From an uncultured Bacilli bacterium (GTDB lineage Bacteria; Bacillota_I; Bacilli_A; RF39; UBA660), in the NCBI GenBank assembly GCA_934168005.1, contig CAKPMN010000002.1, positions 1 through 64,000 on the forward strand: DNA of 64,000 nt, in the 5' to 3' direction. Shown here piece by piece: positions 25,094 through 34,254 of this stretch; within the stretch, counting starts at the first letter, position 1, and each line of letters starts with the position of its first letter. Position numbers and translations under genes: made by a program. Below the pieces are notes generated by a model. That model worked only from the letters and a program-made list of their open reading frames with translations. It did not search any database and had not been told where the DNA came from.

Positions 25094-26170
25094 ATGACAC
25101 AAGAATTAATAGTAAGAATAATTGGTATGATATTAGTACCATTTACAGTAGTTGTATGCTTTATTCCGTTTGTAAAAAAGATAGCATTTCAGATTAATGC
25201 AGTAGATACACCAAGAGGTGGAAGGCATATTCATAAAAAGATAACTCCAAAACTAGGAGGATTGGCTATATTTATAGGATTCCTACTAGGATACATGATA
25301 TTTGGTACTCATAGTGTACTAATGAATGCGGTATTAATAGGAAGTTTCATAATAATATTAACGGGTGTAATCGATGACATAACCGAATTAACAGCTTTGC
25401 AACAGTTTATAGGACAAGTAGCAGCAGCGGCGGTATTAGTTTTCTATGGTGGCCTATCCATAAATGAACTAACCGCATTTGGGTTTAGAATAGATTTTGG
25501 AATCATATCACCTTTTGTAACTATGTTTTTTATAGTGGGATGCATTAATTGTATTAATTTAATAGATGGGCTCGATGGTTTATCTGGAGGTATTAGTTCT
25601 ATATACTTTTTAACAACAGGAATAATAGCTGTTATTCAACAAAAATCAGGATTAGACTTCATAATATCATTTATAATGCTCGGTTCAACTCTTGGATTTC
25701 TTATATATAACTTTAATCCTGCAAGTATTTTTGCTGGTGACTGTGGATCTAATTTTATGGGATTTATGATTTCTGTAATAGCATTACTTGGATTTAAAAA
25801 TGTTACATTGACTTCTTTATTTATACCACTTTTAATTATTGCTATTCCAATATTAGATACATTATTCGCAATAATAAGACGAGCTCTTAAACATCAACCA
25901 TTATTTAAAGGAGATAAATTTCATATTCATCATCAACTACTAAATAGAAATTTATCAGTTAAGACAACAGTTATAATTATATATATAATAGATTCATTGT
26001 TCGCATTAGCGTCAATAGTTTATGTATTAAACGATAAATACCTTGGTTATTTTCTATATGGACTATTGTTATTAATAGTAATAACTTTTGTTGCAAAAAC
26101 AAATGTTGTATTTGATAGTGAAGACATAAAGAAAAAGATAAAAGAAAAAATTAGTAAAAAATCTGAGTAA
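25094..26170 (+). CDS. tagO: Undecaprenyl-phosphate N-acetylglucosaminyl-1-phosphate transferase (TagO/WecA type)
   Basis: Polytopic enzyme of the MraY/WecA superfamily that moves a sugar-1-phosphate onto undecaprenyl phosphate, starting teichoic acid or polysaccharide synthesis. Family motifs: KLGGLAIFIGF, GVIDDITEL (catalytic DD), INLIDGLDGLSGG, AGDCGSNFMGF, and HIHHQLL, the C-terminal His motif of the WecA/TagO branch (MraY differs there). About ten hydrophobic helices in 358 residues. It suggests a wall or capsule polymer is made. ATG follows TAGTGGTGATAGT. Single-gene unit. Confidence 0.92.
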   Translation: MTQELIVRIIGMILVPFTVVVCFIPFVKKIAFQINAVDTPRGGRHIHKKITPKLGGLAIFIGFLLGYMIFGTHSVLMNAVLIGSFIIILTGVIDDITELTALQQFIGQVAAAAVLVFYGGLSINELTAFGFRIDFGIISPFVTMFFIVGCINCINLIDGLDGLSGGISSIYFLTTGIIAVIQQKSGLDFIISFIMLGSTLGFLIYNFNPASIFAGDCGSNFMGFMISVIALLGFKNVTLTSLFIPLLIIAIPILDTLFAIIRRALKHQPLFKGDKFHIHHQLLNRNLSVKTTVIIIYIIDSLFALASIVYVLNDKYLGYFLYGLLLLIVITFVAKTNVVFDSEDIKKKIKEKISKKSE

Positions 26171-26182
26171 TTCAGATTTTTT
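26155..26182 (+). terminator. Intrinsic terminator after tagO
   Basis: Stem AAAAAATCTGA/TTCAGATTTTTT with a GTAA loop. Confidence 0.85.
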
Positions 26183-26226
26183 TGTATATAAAAAGATAAC
26201 TATCTCATAATAAAATAGGTGATAAT

Positions 26227-26949
26227 ATGGACTTTAATTTAGCGACATTTATGCAAGTAATACCACGAGGCTTAATTTCTTTAATAACATTATTTTTTAT
26301 TACAAAATTATTAGGAAAAAGACAAGTTTCAGAATTAAGTTTGTTTGATTATGTTATAGGAATATCAATTGGAAATTTTGCTGCAGAAATAACTATCAAT
26401 ACCGACGTTCACTTAGCTAATGGTGTCTTTGCAGTTATATTATTTGGATTAGTTGCTTATATTGTGTCAAAATTGACATTAAAAAGCGTATGGATGCGGA
26501 GAATAGTAAATGGTGTACCATCAATTCTTTTTGACAATGGAATGTTTATAACTAAAAATATGAAAAAAAATCATTTTGATGTAAATGATTTATTAGAAGA
26601 AGCTAGATTAAATGGTTATTTCAACATAGATGAAATTGAATGTGCAATATTAGAAACGAATGGAAAGGTTAGCTTCCTGCCAAAATCTCAAAACAAGCCA
26701 GTAACACAAAAGGATATGAAAATAAAATCAACTAAGAGTTGCTTATATGCAAATGTAATAATAGATGGAAAATATATGATTGATAATTTAAAAGAAATAA
26801 AAAAAGATAAAGGTTGGCTCGAATCAAAATTAAAAGCCAAGGGGTATAAATCCATAAAAAATATAGTATTAGCTACAGTAGATAACCAAGACAAGATAAT
26901 AATTTATGAACAAAAAAACTGTTCAAAAGTGTCAAGTATATTAGAATAA
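26227..26949 (+). CDS. DUF421 (YetF-like) membrane protein
   Basis: 240 residues. Three N-terminal hydrophobic helices (LISLITLFFITKLLGKRQ; SLFDYVIGISIGNFAAE; FAVILFGLVAYIVSKL) precede a soluble alpha/beta DUF421 domain (NGVPSILFDNGMF; LLEEARLNGYFNIDEIECAILETNG in parts). The LLGKRQxSELSLFDYV pattern is characteristic. In Bacillus, YetF-type proteins occur in spores, where some mobile versions change heat resistance; a spore role here is inference. GGTGATAAT precedes the ATG. Confidence 0.88.
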   Translation: MDFNLATFMQVIPRGLISLITLFFITKLLGKRQVSELSLFDYVIGISIGNFAAEITINTDVHLANGVFAVILFGLVAYIVSKLTLKSVWMRRIVNGVPSILFDNGMFITKNMKKNHFDVNDLLEEARLNGYFNIDEIECAILETNGKVSFLPKSQNKPVTQKDMKIKSTKSCLYANVIIDGKYMIDNLKEIKKDKGWLESKLKAKGYKSIKNIVLATVDNQDKIIIYEQKNCSKVSSILE

Positions 26950-26995
26950 TAAACAAACAATGTAAAAAACTGGTATAATCAACATAGGTGATAAT

Positions 26996-27430
26996 ATGAA
27001 AAGAGAATTTTGCGCATCAGTATTTGTTATAAATCCAGAAAATAAAAAAATATTATTAGTAAAACATCGTCATTTTAATAAGTGGGTCCAACCAGGAGGA
27101 CATATAGAACATAATGAGGTTCCAGAAGAAACAGCTACAAGAGAAGCATATGAAGAAACAGGTATAAAAGTAAAATTGCTAGGAGAGAGATTTCCAAGAG
27201 AAAATGATTATATAAGACCACTTGGAATACAAAAAAACAGAGGCTCACAAGGAGATATACATGTAGATGTCATTTATGCAGCAGTTCCAATTGGAAACAT
27301 AGAGCCAAATTATGATGATGAAGAAACAGCCAATGTAAAATGGTTTACGAGAGAAGAATTGGAAACATTAAATATGTTTGAAGATATTAAAATAACATAT
27401 GATTATATAATAGAAAAATTTTTCAAATAA
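26996..27430 (+). CDS. Nudix hydrolase
   Basis: 144 residues with a complete Nudix box (GHIEHNEVPEETATREAYEE, then TGI), which binds the metal that hydrolyses nucleoside diphosphates linked to X. The strands around it (ASVFVINPENKKILLVKHR; WVQPGG) are typical. The substrate cannot be predicted. TATAAT and GGTGATAAT stand directly before the ATG. Convergent with the next gene across a shared terminator. Confidence 0.92.
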   Translation: MKREFCASVFVINPENKKILLVKHRHFNKWVQPGGHIEHNEVPEETATREAYEETGIKVKLLGERFPRENDYIRPLGIQKNRGSQGDIHVDVIYAAVPIGNIEPNYDDEETANVKWFTREELETLNMFEDIKITYDYIIEKFFK

Positions 27431-27456
27431 AAAAGCAATCAATGCTTTTCTTTTTT
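27429..27456. terminator. Bidirectional terminator after the Nudix gene
   Basis: Stem AAAAAGCA/TGCTTTTC region with flanking A and T tracts; both converging genes end here. Confidence 0.65.
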
Positions 27457-28086
27457 TACAATATCAACAATATAATCTATTAAAAATATCTTTTTCTTTT
27501 TAATACTAGAGACTTTAGCAAGTACTAAAGTTTTTTCTCTGTACTTTTTATTATACATTGAATTTTCTAGTAAAGAGCAAACAAATATCCCGTCATTAAT
27601 AGAGCAATCCTCAATGCGTGCCCATAAAAGTTCACTCTTTTTACCGGTATTTAAAGTCAATTCAACATCGTCTATATAAGTTTCATGTCTAAATTCATCG
27701 ATATAATCGACTTTTCTAGATTCATTTATTGCTTTCTTTTGATAATAAGAATCAAAATGTTTTTCTAATTGATCAGTATGTTCGATATTTCTAATTATTA
27801 TCTCATCAACATTATTAACTTTGTATTTTAGTTTATTAGAAAAAACAATAGAACTCTTATTATAAATAATTTCAGGATCAAGAGAATATGATTCATTTTC
27901 CTTATTTATAAAACCAGCAATTTTAATTTTTAATCCCTCATTGTGATTTATATAACCATAACCAATTAAAATACCATCTTCTATATTTATTTTAACTTTT
28001 TTACATATTTTTTTAATATCTTTTTTTTCTGTGAAAACAAGCCATTTTCTATCAAGATCTCTAAATTTCATCTTTCCTAAAACCAT
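27439..28086 (-). CDS. Hypothetical protein, 215 residues
   Basis: Not recognised. No signal peptide or membrane helix. The sequence is beta-rich, with repeated short segments such as GILIGYGYINHNEGLKIKI, DDVELTLNTGKKSELLWARI and GIFVCSLLEN, and looks like two similar all-beta halves joined by a charged helix (near residues 105-135). The second half resembles proteins with a DUF2314-type or SH3-like barrel, but I cannot assign it. GGTGATGT stands before the ATG at 28086. Confidence 0.7.
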   Translation of the reverse strand: MVLGKMKFRDLDRKWLVFTEKKDIKKICKKVKINIEDGILIGYGYINHNEGLKIKIAGFINKENESYSLDPEIIYNKSSIVFSNKLKYKVNNVDEIIIRNIEHTDQLEKHFDSYYQKKAINESRKVDYIDEFRHETYIDDVELTLNTGKKSELLWARIEDCSINDGIFVCSLLENSMYNKKYREKTLVLAKVSSIKKKKIFLIDYIVDIVKKEKH

Positions 28087-28145
28087 ACATCACCATTTTC
28101 TAGTTATATACATATTTTCATAATAACATTGTATAACTTTTTTTC

Positions 28146-28175
28146 TTTACATGCAATAATAAACTATGTTATAAT
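28146..28175 (+). promoter_or_regulatory. Promoter of typA
   Basis: TTTACA (28146-28151), 18 bases, TATAAT (28170-28175), about 25 bases before the start codon. Confidence 0.6.
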
Positions 28176-28200
28176 ACCTTGAGTTGAAGGAAGTGTAGCT

Positions 28201-30012
28201 ATGAAAAATATAAGAAATATTGCTATTATCGCGCATGTTGACCACGGTAAAACAACAATAGTAGACCAATTGCTAAAACAATCAGGAACATTTAGAGAAA
28301 ATGAAGAAACAGAAGTAAGAATGATGGATTCTAATGATATTGAAAGAGAAAGAGGAATAACAATTCTTGCTAAAACAACAGCTATCAATTATAAAGACTA
28401 CAGAATAAATATCCTAGATACACCAGGCCATGCTGATTTTGGTGGAGAAGTAGAACGTATAATGAACATGGTAGATGGAGTTTTATTAGTCGTTGATGCT
28501 TATGAAGGCGCTATGCCACAAACAAGATTTGTACTTAAAAAAGCATTAGAAGCAGGAGTAACTCCAATATTAGTTGTAAATAAAATTGATAAAGATACAG
28601 CAAGACCAAAAGAAGTAGTAGACGAAGTAATAGATTTGTTTATAGAGTTAGGAGCTGACCTAGAACAATTAGATTTCCCAGTTATTTACATGTCAGCAAT
28701 AAACGGAACATCTTCATTAGATCCAGATGTATCAACACAAAAAGAAACTATGGATCCAGTATTTGATATGATTATCGATACTATACCAGCACCAAAAGTA
28801 GATATAGAAGGTTCATTACAATTTCAACCAGCACTACTAGATTATAATGACTTTGTTGGAAGAATAGGTATTGGTGTTGTTAAAAGAGGAAAAATGAAAG
28901 TTAATGAACTAGTTTCTTGTGTTAGAGTAGACGGTTCTATAAAACAATTTAGAATTCAAAAAATGTTTGGTTTCTTAGGATTAAAGAGAATAGAAATAAA
29001 TGAAGCTGAAGCAGGAGATATAGTTGCAATAGCAGGTTTACCAGATATTTGTGTTGGAGAAACTGTATGCGAAGTTGGAAAAGAAGAGGCATTACCTTTA
29101 CTACGTATAGATGAGCCAACATTACAAATGACATTTGGAGTAAATACTTCACCTTTTGTAGGAAAAGAAGGAAAAATAATAACAGCTAGAAAAATTGAAG
29201 AAAGACTTCTAAAAGAAACAGAAAAAGACGTTTCTTTAAGAGTTGAACCAAATGATAATGAATCATTTATAGTATCAGGTAGAGGAGAACTTCACTTATC
29301 AATATTAATTGAAAATATGAGAAGAGAAGGTTTTGAATTACAAGTATCAAAACCAGCAATAATCAAAAAAGAAATAAATGGAGTTGTATGTGAACCATTT
29401 GAAGATGTTCAAATAGATGTTCCAGAAGAATATGTGGGATCTGTAATAGAGGCACTAGGTAACCGTGAAGGAACAATGGAAAACATGACTAATCATGAAA
29501 ATCAAGTTAGATTGATTTACACAATTCCATCAAGAGGATTAATTGGATTTACTACAGAATTTATGACTTTAACAAAAGGATACGGTATTTTAAACCATAC
29601 ATTTAAGGAATATAGAAAAATGGCTGGGGCAACAGTTGGAGAAAGAAAACTTGGAGTTTTAGTTTCAATGGAAAACGGAAAAGCTACAGCTTATGCTTTA
29701 GGTCAATTAGAAGATCGTGGAATTATGTTTATAGAGCCAACAGCTGATGTTTATGAAGGAATGATAGTTGGTGAACATTCACATGAAAATGATTTAGCTG
29801 TAAATGTTGTTAAAGGTAAAAATTTAACAAATACAAGAAGCTCAAGTAAAGATCATACAGTAGTTTTAAAAAGACCAAGACAAATGAGCTTGGAATATTG
29901 CTTAGATTATATTAATAGTGATGAATTAGTAGAAGTTACACCATTAAGTTTCAGATTACGTAAAAGAATATTAAATACACAAGAAAGAAAGAAATTTGAT
30001 AGTAAAAAATAA
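28201..30012 (+). CDS. typA: Ribosome-associated GTPase TypA/BipA
   Basis: Translational GTPase related to EF-G, helping 50S assembly and stress growth. G1 AHVDHGKTT (near residue 10), switch I ERGITILAKT, G3 DTPGHADFGG, G4 NKID. The C-terminal TypA-specific region follows domain V (GRGELHLSILIENMRREG; PSRGLIGFTTEFMTLTKGYG written in part). 603 residues is normal. GAAGGAAG precedes the ATG. A bidirectional terminator lies between it and the convergent XRE gene. Confidence 0.97.
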   Translation: MKNIRNIAIIAHVDHGKTTIVDQLLKQSGTFRENEETEVRMMDSNDIERERGITILAKTTAINYKDYRINILDTPGHADFGGEVERIMNMVDGVLLVVDAYEGAMPQTRFVLKKALEAGVTPILVVNKIDKDTARPKEVVDEVIDLFIELGADLEQLDFPVIYMSAINGTSSLDPDVSTQKETMDPVFDMIIDTIPAPKVDIEGSLQFQPALLDYNDFVGRIGIGVVKRGKMKVNELVSCVRVDGSIKQFRIQKMFGFLGLKRIEINEAEAGDIVAIAGLPDICVGETVCEVGKEEALPLLRIDEPTLQMTFGVNTSPFVGKEGKIITARKIEERLLKETEKDVSLRVEPNDNESFIVSGRGELHLSILIENMRREGFELQVSKPAIIKKEINGVVCEPFEDVQIDVPEEYVGSVIEALGNREGTMENMTNHENQVRLIYTIPSRGLIGFTTEFMTLTKGYGILNHTFKEYRKMAGATVGERKLGVLVSMENGKATAYALGQLEDRGIMFIEPTADVYEGMIVGEHSHENDLAVNVVKGKNLTNTRSSSKDHTVVLKRPRQMSLEYCLDYINSDELVEVTPLSFRLRKRILNTQERKKFDSKK

Positions 30013-30044
30013 AATATCTCATATGAGATATTTTATTTTTCGAA
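30009..30044. terminator. Bidirectional terminator between typA and the XRE gene
   Basis: Near-perfect palindrome AAAATATCTCATATGAGATATTTT with A-tract and T-tract flanks. Confidence 0.8.
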
Positions 30045-30254
30045 GAATTTACTTATTTCAACATTTAAAGAATCGGCAATCTTCTCTAATGTGTCAATTG
30101 ATATAGATTGATAAGTAGTAGACTCTAATTTTGCTATAAAACTATCACTTAAAAAGTTTATTTCAGCAAGTTCTCTTTGAGTAATTCCTTTTTGTTTTCG
30201 ATATTTTTTAATATTTTGACCAATAATATTGTAAATATTAATTTTTTGTTCCAT
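30033..30254 (-). CDS. Small XRE-family transcriptional regulator
   Basis: 73 residues, essentially one helix-turn-helix domain (IGQNIKKYRKQKGITQRELA, then IAKLESTTYQSISIDTLEKIA). DNA-binding repressor type; target unknown. An inverted repeat in the region between it and the divergent ABC-F gene (30297-30315) could be its operator. RBS is weak but GGTGGTAGT lies before the ATG. Confidence 0.85.
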   Translation of the reverse strand: MEQKINIYNIIGQNIKKYRKQKGITQRELAEINFLSDSFIAKLESTTYQSISIDTLEKIADSLNVEISKFFEK

Positions 30255-30296
30255 ACTACCACCAATTTAATTTTCTCATGTTCTCAAAAATATAAT

Positions 30297-30315
30297 TATA
30301 GACAATTAGTCTATA
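30297..30315. promoter_or_regulatory. Inverted repeat between the XRE and ABC-F genes
   Basis: TATAGAC-AATTA-GTCTATA, perfect seven-base arms. It lies in the 121-bp divergent interval and may be the operator of the small XRE regulator. Confidence 0.45.
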
Positions 30316-30375
30316 TATAGTATGACAAAATAAATAAAATCAATACATTTATGATATAATAAAGAAGGTGTTTTT

Positions 30376-31977
30376 ATGAGAGCAGATAAGATAACATTTA
30401 GTTATGGAACAGAACAAATATATGATAATGCAGAATTTTACTTAAATGAAAAAGAGAAGACTGGAATAGTAGGAGTAAATGGAGCCGGGAAAACAACTTT
30501 ATTTAATGTACTATTAAAAAACATTGAATTAGATAGTGGCAAGATAACATGGGATGATAAAAAGAAAATAGGTTATTTACCACAAGAAGTCACATACGAA
30601 CAAGAAGAAACTGTCTTTGAATATTTATTAGAAGCAAGACCAATAAAAAAGCTAGAACAAGATCAAGTAAGAATCTATGAGAAGATAGCGCAAGATCCAA
30701 ATAACAAAAGAAATTATAAAGAATTGGAGAAAATTGAGAATCTACTAAATTATTATGAACAATACAAAGCAGAAAATGTATTATTCGAAATGATTGAAAA
30801 TATGAAAATCGATTCAAACATGCTAGATATGAAAATGAAAGATTTATCAGGTGGTCAAAAGTCAAAGATCGCATTTTTACATCTTTTATATTCAAAACCA
30901 GATACTCTATTATTAGATGAACCCACAAATCATCTAGATAAAGATACCAGAGAATACATTACAAAGTATTTAAAAATGTATAAAGGAATGATTTTAGTAA
31001 TATCACATGATATAAAATTTCTAAATAGTATTGTTGATAATATATTATTTTTAGATAAAACGACTCATAAGGCAAAAGTATATAAAGGAGACTATACTTC
31101 ATTCTTAAAACAAAGAGAAGAAGAAAAAAAGCAAAAAGAAAGAGAGATAGAAAAACAAGAGCAAACAGAAGAAAAATTAAGAGAATTGGTATTAAAATAT
31201 TCAAATTCATCTGGAAAAAGAAAACGAATGGCAGAATCAAGAGAAAAAGCATTAAAAAAATTAGAAGCAAATAAGATCGAAAGAGATATAACCTATAAGA
31301 CAGTTAAATTAAACTTAAAGCCAGAAAGAGAAATATCAAAAATACCAGTTAAAGTTAATAATATAGATTTTTCATATGAACAAGATAAGAAAATAATAAA
31401 TAACTTGTCATTTACAATAGGTAAAAATGAAAGATTTTTAATAGTTGGAGAAAATGGAGTTGGTAAATCAACACTATTAAAGTTATTGGTAGGTAAATTA
31501 AAACCAAATAATGGAAATATATGGTATGGATCAAAAACGGATATAGCATATTACGCCCAAGAGCAAGAAAACCTAGAACCAGGTAAAACAATTTTAGAAA
31601 ATATAGACACAAAAGGATATTCAGAAAAAGAATTAAGAACATTACTTGGAAACTTCCTATTCTTTAAAGACGAAGTATTTAAAAAAGTTGAAGTATTATC
31701 TCCAGGTGAGAAGGCTAGAGTCTCATTAGCAAAAGTTTTATTAAAAAAAGCTAATTTAATTTTACTAGATGAGCCAACAAATCACCTAGATCCAGAAACA
31801 CAAAGAATAATAGGAGAGAACTTTAAAAACTATGAAGGAACAATAATAATGGTCAGTCATAATCCTGATTTTGTAGAAAGTATAGGAATAGACAGAATGC
31901 TTATATTACCAAAAGGAAAAATAACAAATTATACAAAAGAAAGATTACTAGAAAATAGCAGTAAAAAAGATTTGTAA
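30376..31977 (+). CDS. ABC-F family ATPase (ribosome-acting)
   Basis: 533 residues with two complete ATP-binding domains and no membrane part. Domain 1: Walker A GVNGAGKTT, signature LSGGQKSK, Walker B LLLDEPTNHLD. Domain 2: GENGVGKST, LSPGEKARV, LILLDEPTNHLD. The linker between (about residues 240-320) is the charged P-site tRNA interaction motif region. Members act in the ribosomal E-site, as translation factors or as antibiotic-protection proteins. Which type this is cannot be told. An extended -10 (TGATATAAT) ends 15 bases before the ATG. Confidence 0.92.
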   Translation: MRADKITFSYGTEQIYDNAEFYLNEKEKTGIVGVNGAGKTTLFNVLLKNIELDSGKITWDDKKKIGYLPQEVTYEQEETVFEYLLEARPIKKLEQDQVRIYEKIAQDPNNKRNYKELEKIENLLNYYEQYKAENVLFEMIENMKIDSNMLDMKMKDLSGGQKSKIAFLHLLYSKPDTLLLDEPTNHLDKDTREYITKYLKMYKGMILVISHDIKFLNSIVDNILFLDKTTHKAKVYKGDYTSFLKQREEEKKQKEREIEKQEQTEEKLRELVLKYSNSSGKRKRMAESREKALKKLEANKIERDITYKTVKLNLKPEREISKIPVKVNNIDFSYEQDKKIINNLSFTIGKNERFLIVGENGVGKSTLLKLLVGKLKPNNGNIWYGSKTDIAYYAQEQENLEPGKTILENIDTKGYSEKELRTLLGNFLFFKDEVFKKVEVLSPGEKARVSLAKVLLKKANLILLDEPTNHLDPETQRIIGENFKNYEGTIIMVSHNPDFVESIGIDRMLILPKGKITNYTKERLLENSSKKDL

Positions 31978-32019
31978 AACTAAGTGATTTATAATATAAT
32001 AAAAAACATTGGTGATGTT

Positions 32020-32631
32020 ATGGAAGCAAAAGAATTAACAGAAGAAATTAAAACTTTACAAAAAGGAGATATTCTATTTGTAATAGGAGAAAACAGTATA
32101 GGAAAGACAACTTTATTTAGCAAAGTAGATAAAAACATTATTTGTAAAGAATTAAATAAAAATACTGCTGTAAAAAATCTTATAAAAAATGATGAAATAA
32201 TCAAAGAATTTAATATAGAAGATTTACTGGAAAGAAAAATTAATACTCTATCAACAGGAGAAAAGACACTAATAACAATATTATCAAATCTAGAAAATGA
32301 GATTTTAATAGTCGATGACATATTGAAAAACTTAGATAGTAAAACAAAAGAAAAACTACTAAAGAAAATAAAAAGGTTAAGAAAAGATAAAATAACTATT
32401 TTTTTAACAACAACATCAGATGACATACTTTTTGGAAATAAAACATTGATAATGTCAAAAGAAAAGTATTTACTACTAGATACAAAGAAAATATTAGAAG
32501 AAAAGAATTTTAAAGAAGCAAATATCACATTACCATTTGTAATAGATTTATCAAAGAAACTGTCCTATTATGGATTAGTAAATAAAAATTATTATGAAAT
32601 AGATAAGTTGGTGAATGACTTATGGAAATAA
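32020..32631 (+). CDS. Degenerate EcfA-like ABC ATPase (first of pair)
   Basis: 203 residues from the ATG at 32020, which follows TTGGTGATGTT. Walker A is intact (GENSIGKTTL) and a signature-like LSTGEKTLI is present. Walker B reads ILIVDDIL, so the catalytic Glu is Asp, and the H-switch His is absent (FLTTTSDDIL). The helical subdomain and Q-loop are almost missing, making it shorter than normal. It lies directly upstream of another EcfA-like gene and truA, the position where Bacillota usually encode ecfA1-ecfA2-ecfT. I read it as the remnant or repurposed EcfA1. It overlaps the next gene by ten bases. Confidence 0.7.
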   Translation: MEAKELTEEIKTLQKGDILFVIGENSIGKTTLFSKVDKNIICKELNKNTAVKNLIKNDEIIKEFNIEDLLERKINTLSTGEKTLITILSNLENEILIVDDILKNLDSKTKEKLLKKIKRLRKDKITIFLTTTSDDILFGNKTLIMSKEKYLLLDTKKILEEKNFKEANITLPFVIDLSKKLSYYGLVNKNYYEIDKLVNDLWK

Positions 32632-33452
32632 ATAATTTAAGCTATACATATAAAAATACTGATAAAGAAGTATTAAAAGATATTACATGTAAAATAAAAC
32701 AAGGAGAAATAACATGTATAATAGGTAAAAACGGTAGTGGAAAAACAACTTTTTTAGAACTGTTAGCAAATTTAAGAATACCAACCGAAGGAGAAATTAA
32801 GTATCAAAAATATAGTATAAATAAAGATAGTAGTTTATTAGGACATGATTTTTGGTTTGAAGTATCATACTGTTCTATCAGCAATGATAATCTATTAAAT
32901 ACATCCATAAGAGACAATTTTATGTTGAGACTAAAGCAATTTAATTATAATGCATCAAAGATAAAAGAAAGAGTAATAAATTCATTAAAAATGTTAGAAT
33001 TGGATGAATCATATTTAGAAAAGAATGTAAAAGACTTATCACATGGAGAAAAACTAAAAATTCAAATAGCATATTCGTTACTTCAAAATCCTAAAGTACT
33101 TTTAATTAACAATCCAACAGTATCACTAGATGAAAAAGGAACAAAAAATTTAATAAGAATTATTAAATTATTAAAAAGAAGATACAATAAAACAATTGTT
33201 ATCGCAACAAATGATATGGAATTTGTAAATAAAATAGCAGACAGAGTAATTCTATTAGATAAAACAAAAATAGTATTAGATGATGGTAAATACGAAGTAT
33301 TTAAGCAAGAAGATAAAATAAAAAAATTAAACATTCTTCCTCCAAAAACAATTGCTTTTTCAAATAAAGTATTAAAAGAAAAGAACATAAAAATAGGATA
33401 TAGAGATGAAATAAATGATTTAATAAAAGATATTTATAGATATGTTAAGTAG
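32622..33452 (+). CDS. Degenerate EcfA-like ABC ATPase (second of pair)
   Basis: 276 residues, the usual length of an energy-coupling-factor ATPase. Walker A GKNGSGKTT and signature LSHGEKLKIQIAYSLL are clear, and the end (NDMEFVNKIADRVILLD) is EcfA-like. Three catalytic positions are changed: the Q-loop Gln is missing (YCSISNDN), Walker B reads LLINNPTVSLD in place of DEP, and the H-switch is TND rather than THD. It may bind ATP but is unlikely to hydrolyse it. No EcfT follows; the next gene, eight bases on, is truA. Confidence 0.75.
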   Translation: MEINNLSYTYKNTDKEVLKDITCKIKQGEITCIIGKNGSGKTTFLELLANLRIPTEGEIKYQKYSINKDSSLLGHDFWFEVSYCSISNDNLLNTSIRDNFMLRLKQFNYNASKIKERVINSLKMLELDESYLEKNVKDLSHGEKLKIQIAYSLLQNPKVLLINNPTVSLDEKGTKNLIRIIKLLKRRYNKTIVIATNDMEFVNKIADRVILLDKTKIVLDDGKYEVFKQEDKIKKLNILPPKTIAFSNKVLKEKNIKIGYRDEINDLIKDIYRYVK

Positions 33453-33459
33453 GTGAACT

Positions 33460-34191
33460 ATGAGATATTTAATGACTTTTTCATATGATGGAACTAACTT
33501 TAGTGGATATCAAATTCAAAACAATAAAAGGACAATAGAAGAAGAAATAGAAAAACAACTAACAAAAATAAATCATAATGAAAATATAAGAATTATCGCA
33601 TCAGGAAGAACAGATGCACATGTACATGCGTTGAGTCAAAAGGCCCATTTTGATATGGATAATATATCAGAATATGATCTGAAGTTAAAATTAAATAAAA
33701 TGCTTCCTCAAGACATATACATAAAAAATATAGAAAAAGTAGATAAAAACTTTCATGCTAGATATAACTCTAAGGAGAAAGAATATATTTATAAAATCAA
33801 TTTAGGTGAATATAATCCTTTAGAAGTTAATTATGTGTATCAATATAATAAAGATTTGAACATAAAAAATATGATTGAAGTATCAGAAATATTGAAAGGC
33901 ACACATGATTTTACTTCATTCACAGCTTCATCAGGAAAAAAGGAAAATATGGTAAGAACAATAACAAATATAACATTTAATATGGAAAATAATGTATTAA
34001 TAATATCATTTAAAGGTAATGGTTTTTTAAGATACCAAGTAAGAAATATGGTAAGTATATTAGTAGAAGCAGGAGAAAATAAAAAAACAAAAGAAGAAGT
34101 TAAAGAAATATTAGATTCAAAAGATAGAAAAAATGCTTCAAAAACATTTTCTCCAGTTGGTCTGTACCTAAAAGAAGTTAAATATTTGTAA
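33460..34191 (+). CDS. truA: tRNA pseudouridine(38-40) synthase TruA
   Basis: Makes pseudouridine at positions 38-40 of the tRNA anticodon arm. Family motifs: TFSYDGTNFSGYQIQ at the N-terminus and ASGRTDAHVHAL with the catalytic Asp (near residue 52); then KEYIYKI, FTSFTASS and GFLRYQVRNMV. 243 residues is normal. The start is coupled to the EcfA-like gene. Upstream of rplM, as usual in Bacillota. Confidence 0.96.
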   Translation: MRYLMTFSYDGTNFSGYQIQNNKRTIEEEIEKQLTKINHNENIRIIASGRTDAHVHALSQKAHFDMDNISEYDLKLKLNKMLPQDIYIKNIEKVDKNFHARYNSKEKEYIYKINLGEYNPLEVNYVYQYNKDLNIKNMIEVSEILKGTHDFTSFTASSGKKENMVRTITNITFNMENNVLIISFKGNGFLRYQVRNMVSILVEAGENKKTKEEVKEILDSKDRKNASKTFSPVGLYLKEVKYL

Positions 34192-34217
34192 ATAAATTCA
34201 AGAATAAGTTATTTTTC

Positions 34218-34246
34218 TTGACTTTTTGTATTCTTTTTAATATAAT
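34218..34246 (+). promoter_or_regulatory. Promoter of rplM-rpsI
   Basis: TTGACT (34218-34223), 17 bases, TATAAT (34241-34246). The -35 overlaps the 3' arm of a possible truA terminator hairpin (TCAAGAA/TTCTTGA). Confidence 0.75.
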
Positions 34247-34254
34247 TTTAATTG

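Noticed and set aside
34192..34222. Strong separate terminator after truA
   Set aside because: A TCAAGAA/TTCTTGA stem exists, but its 3' arm overlaps the -35 box of rplM and its T-tail is interrupted, so I mention it only with that promoter.
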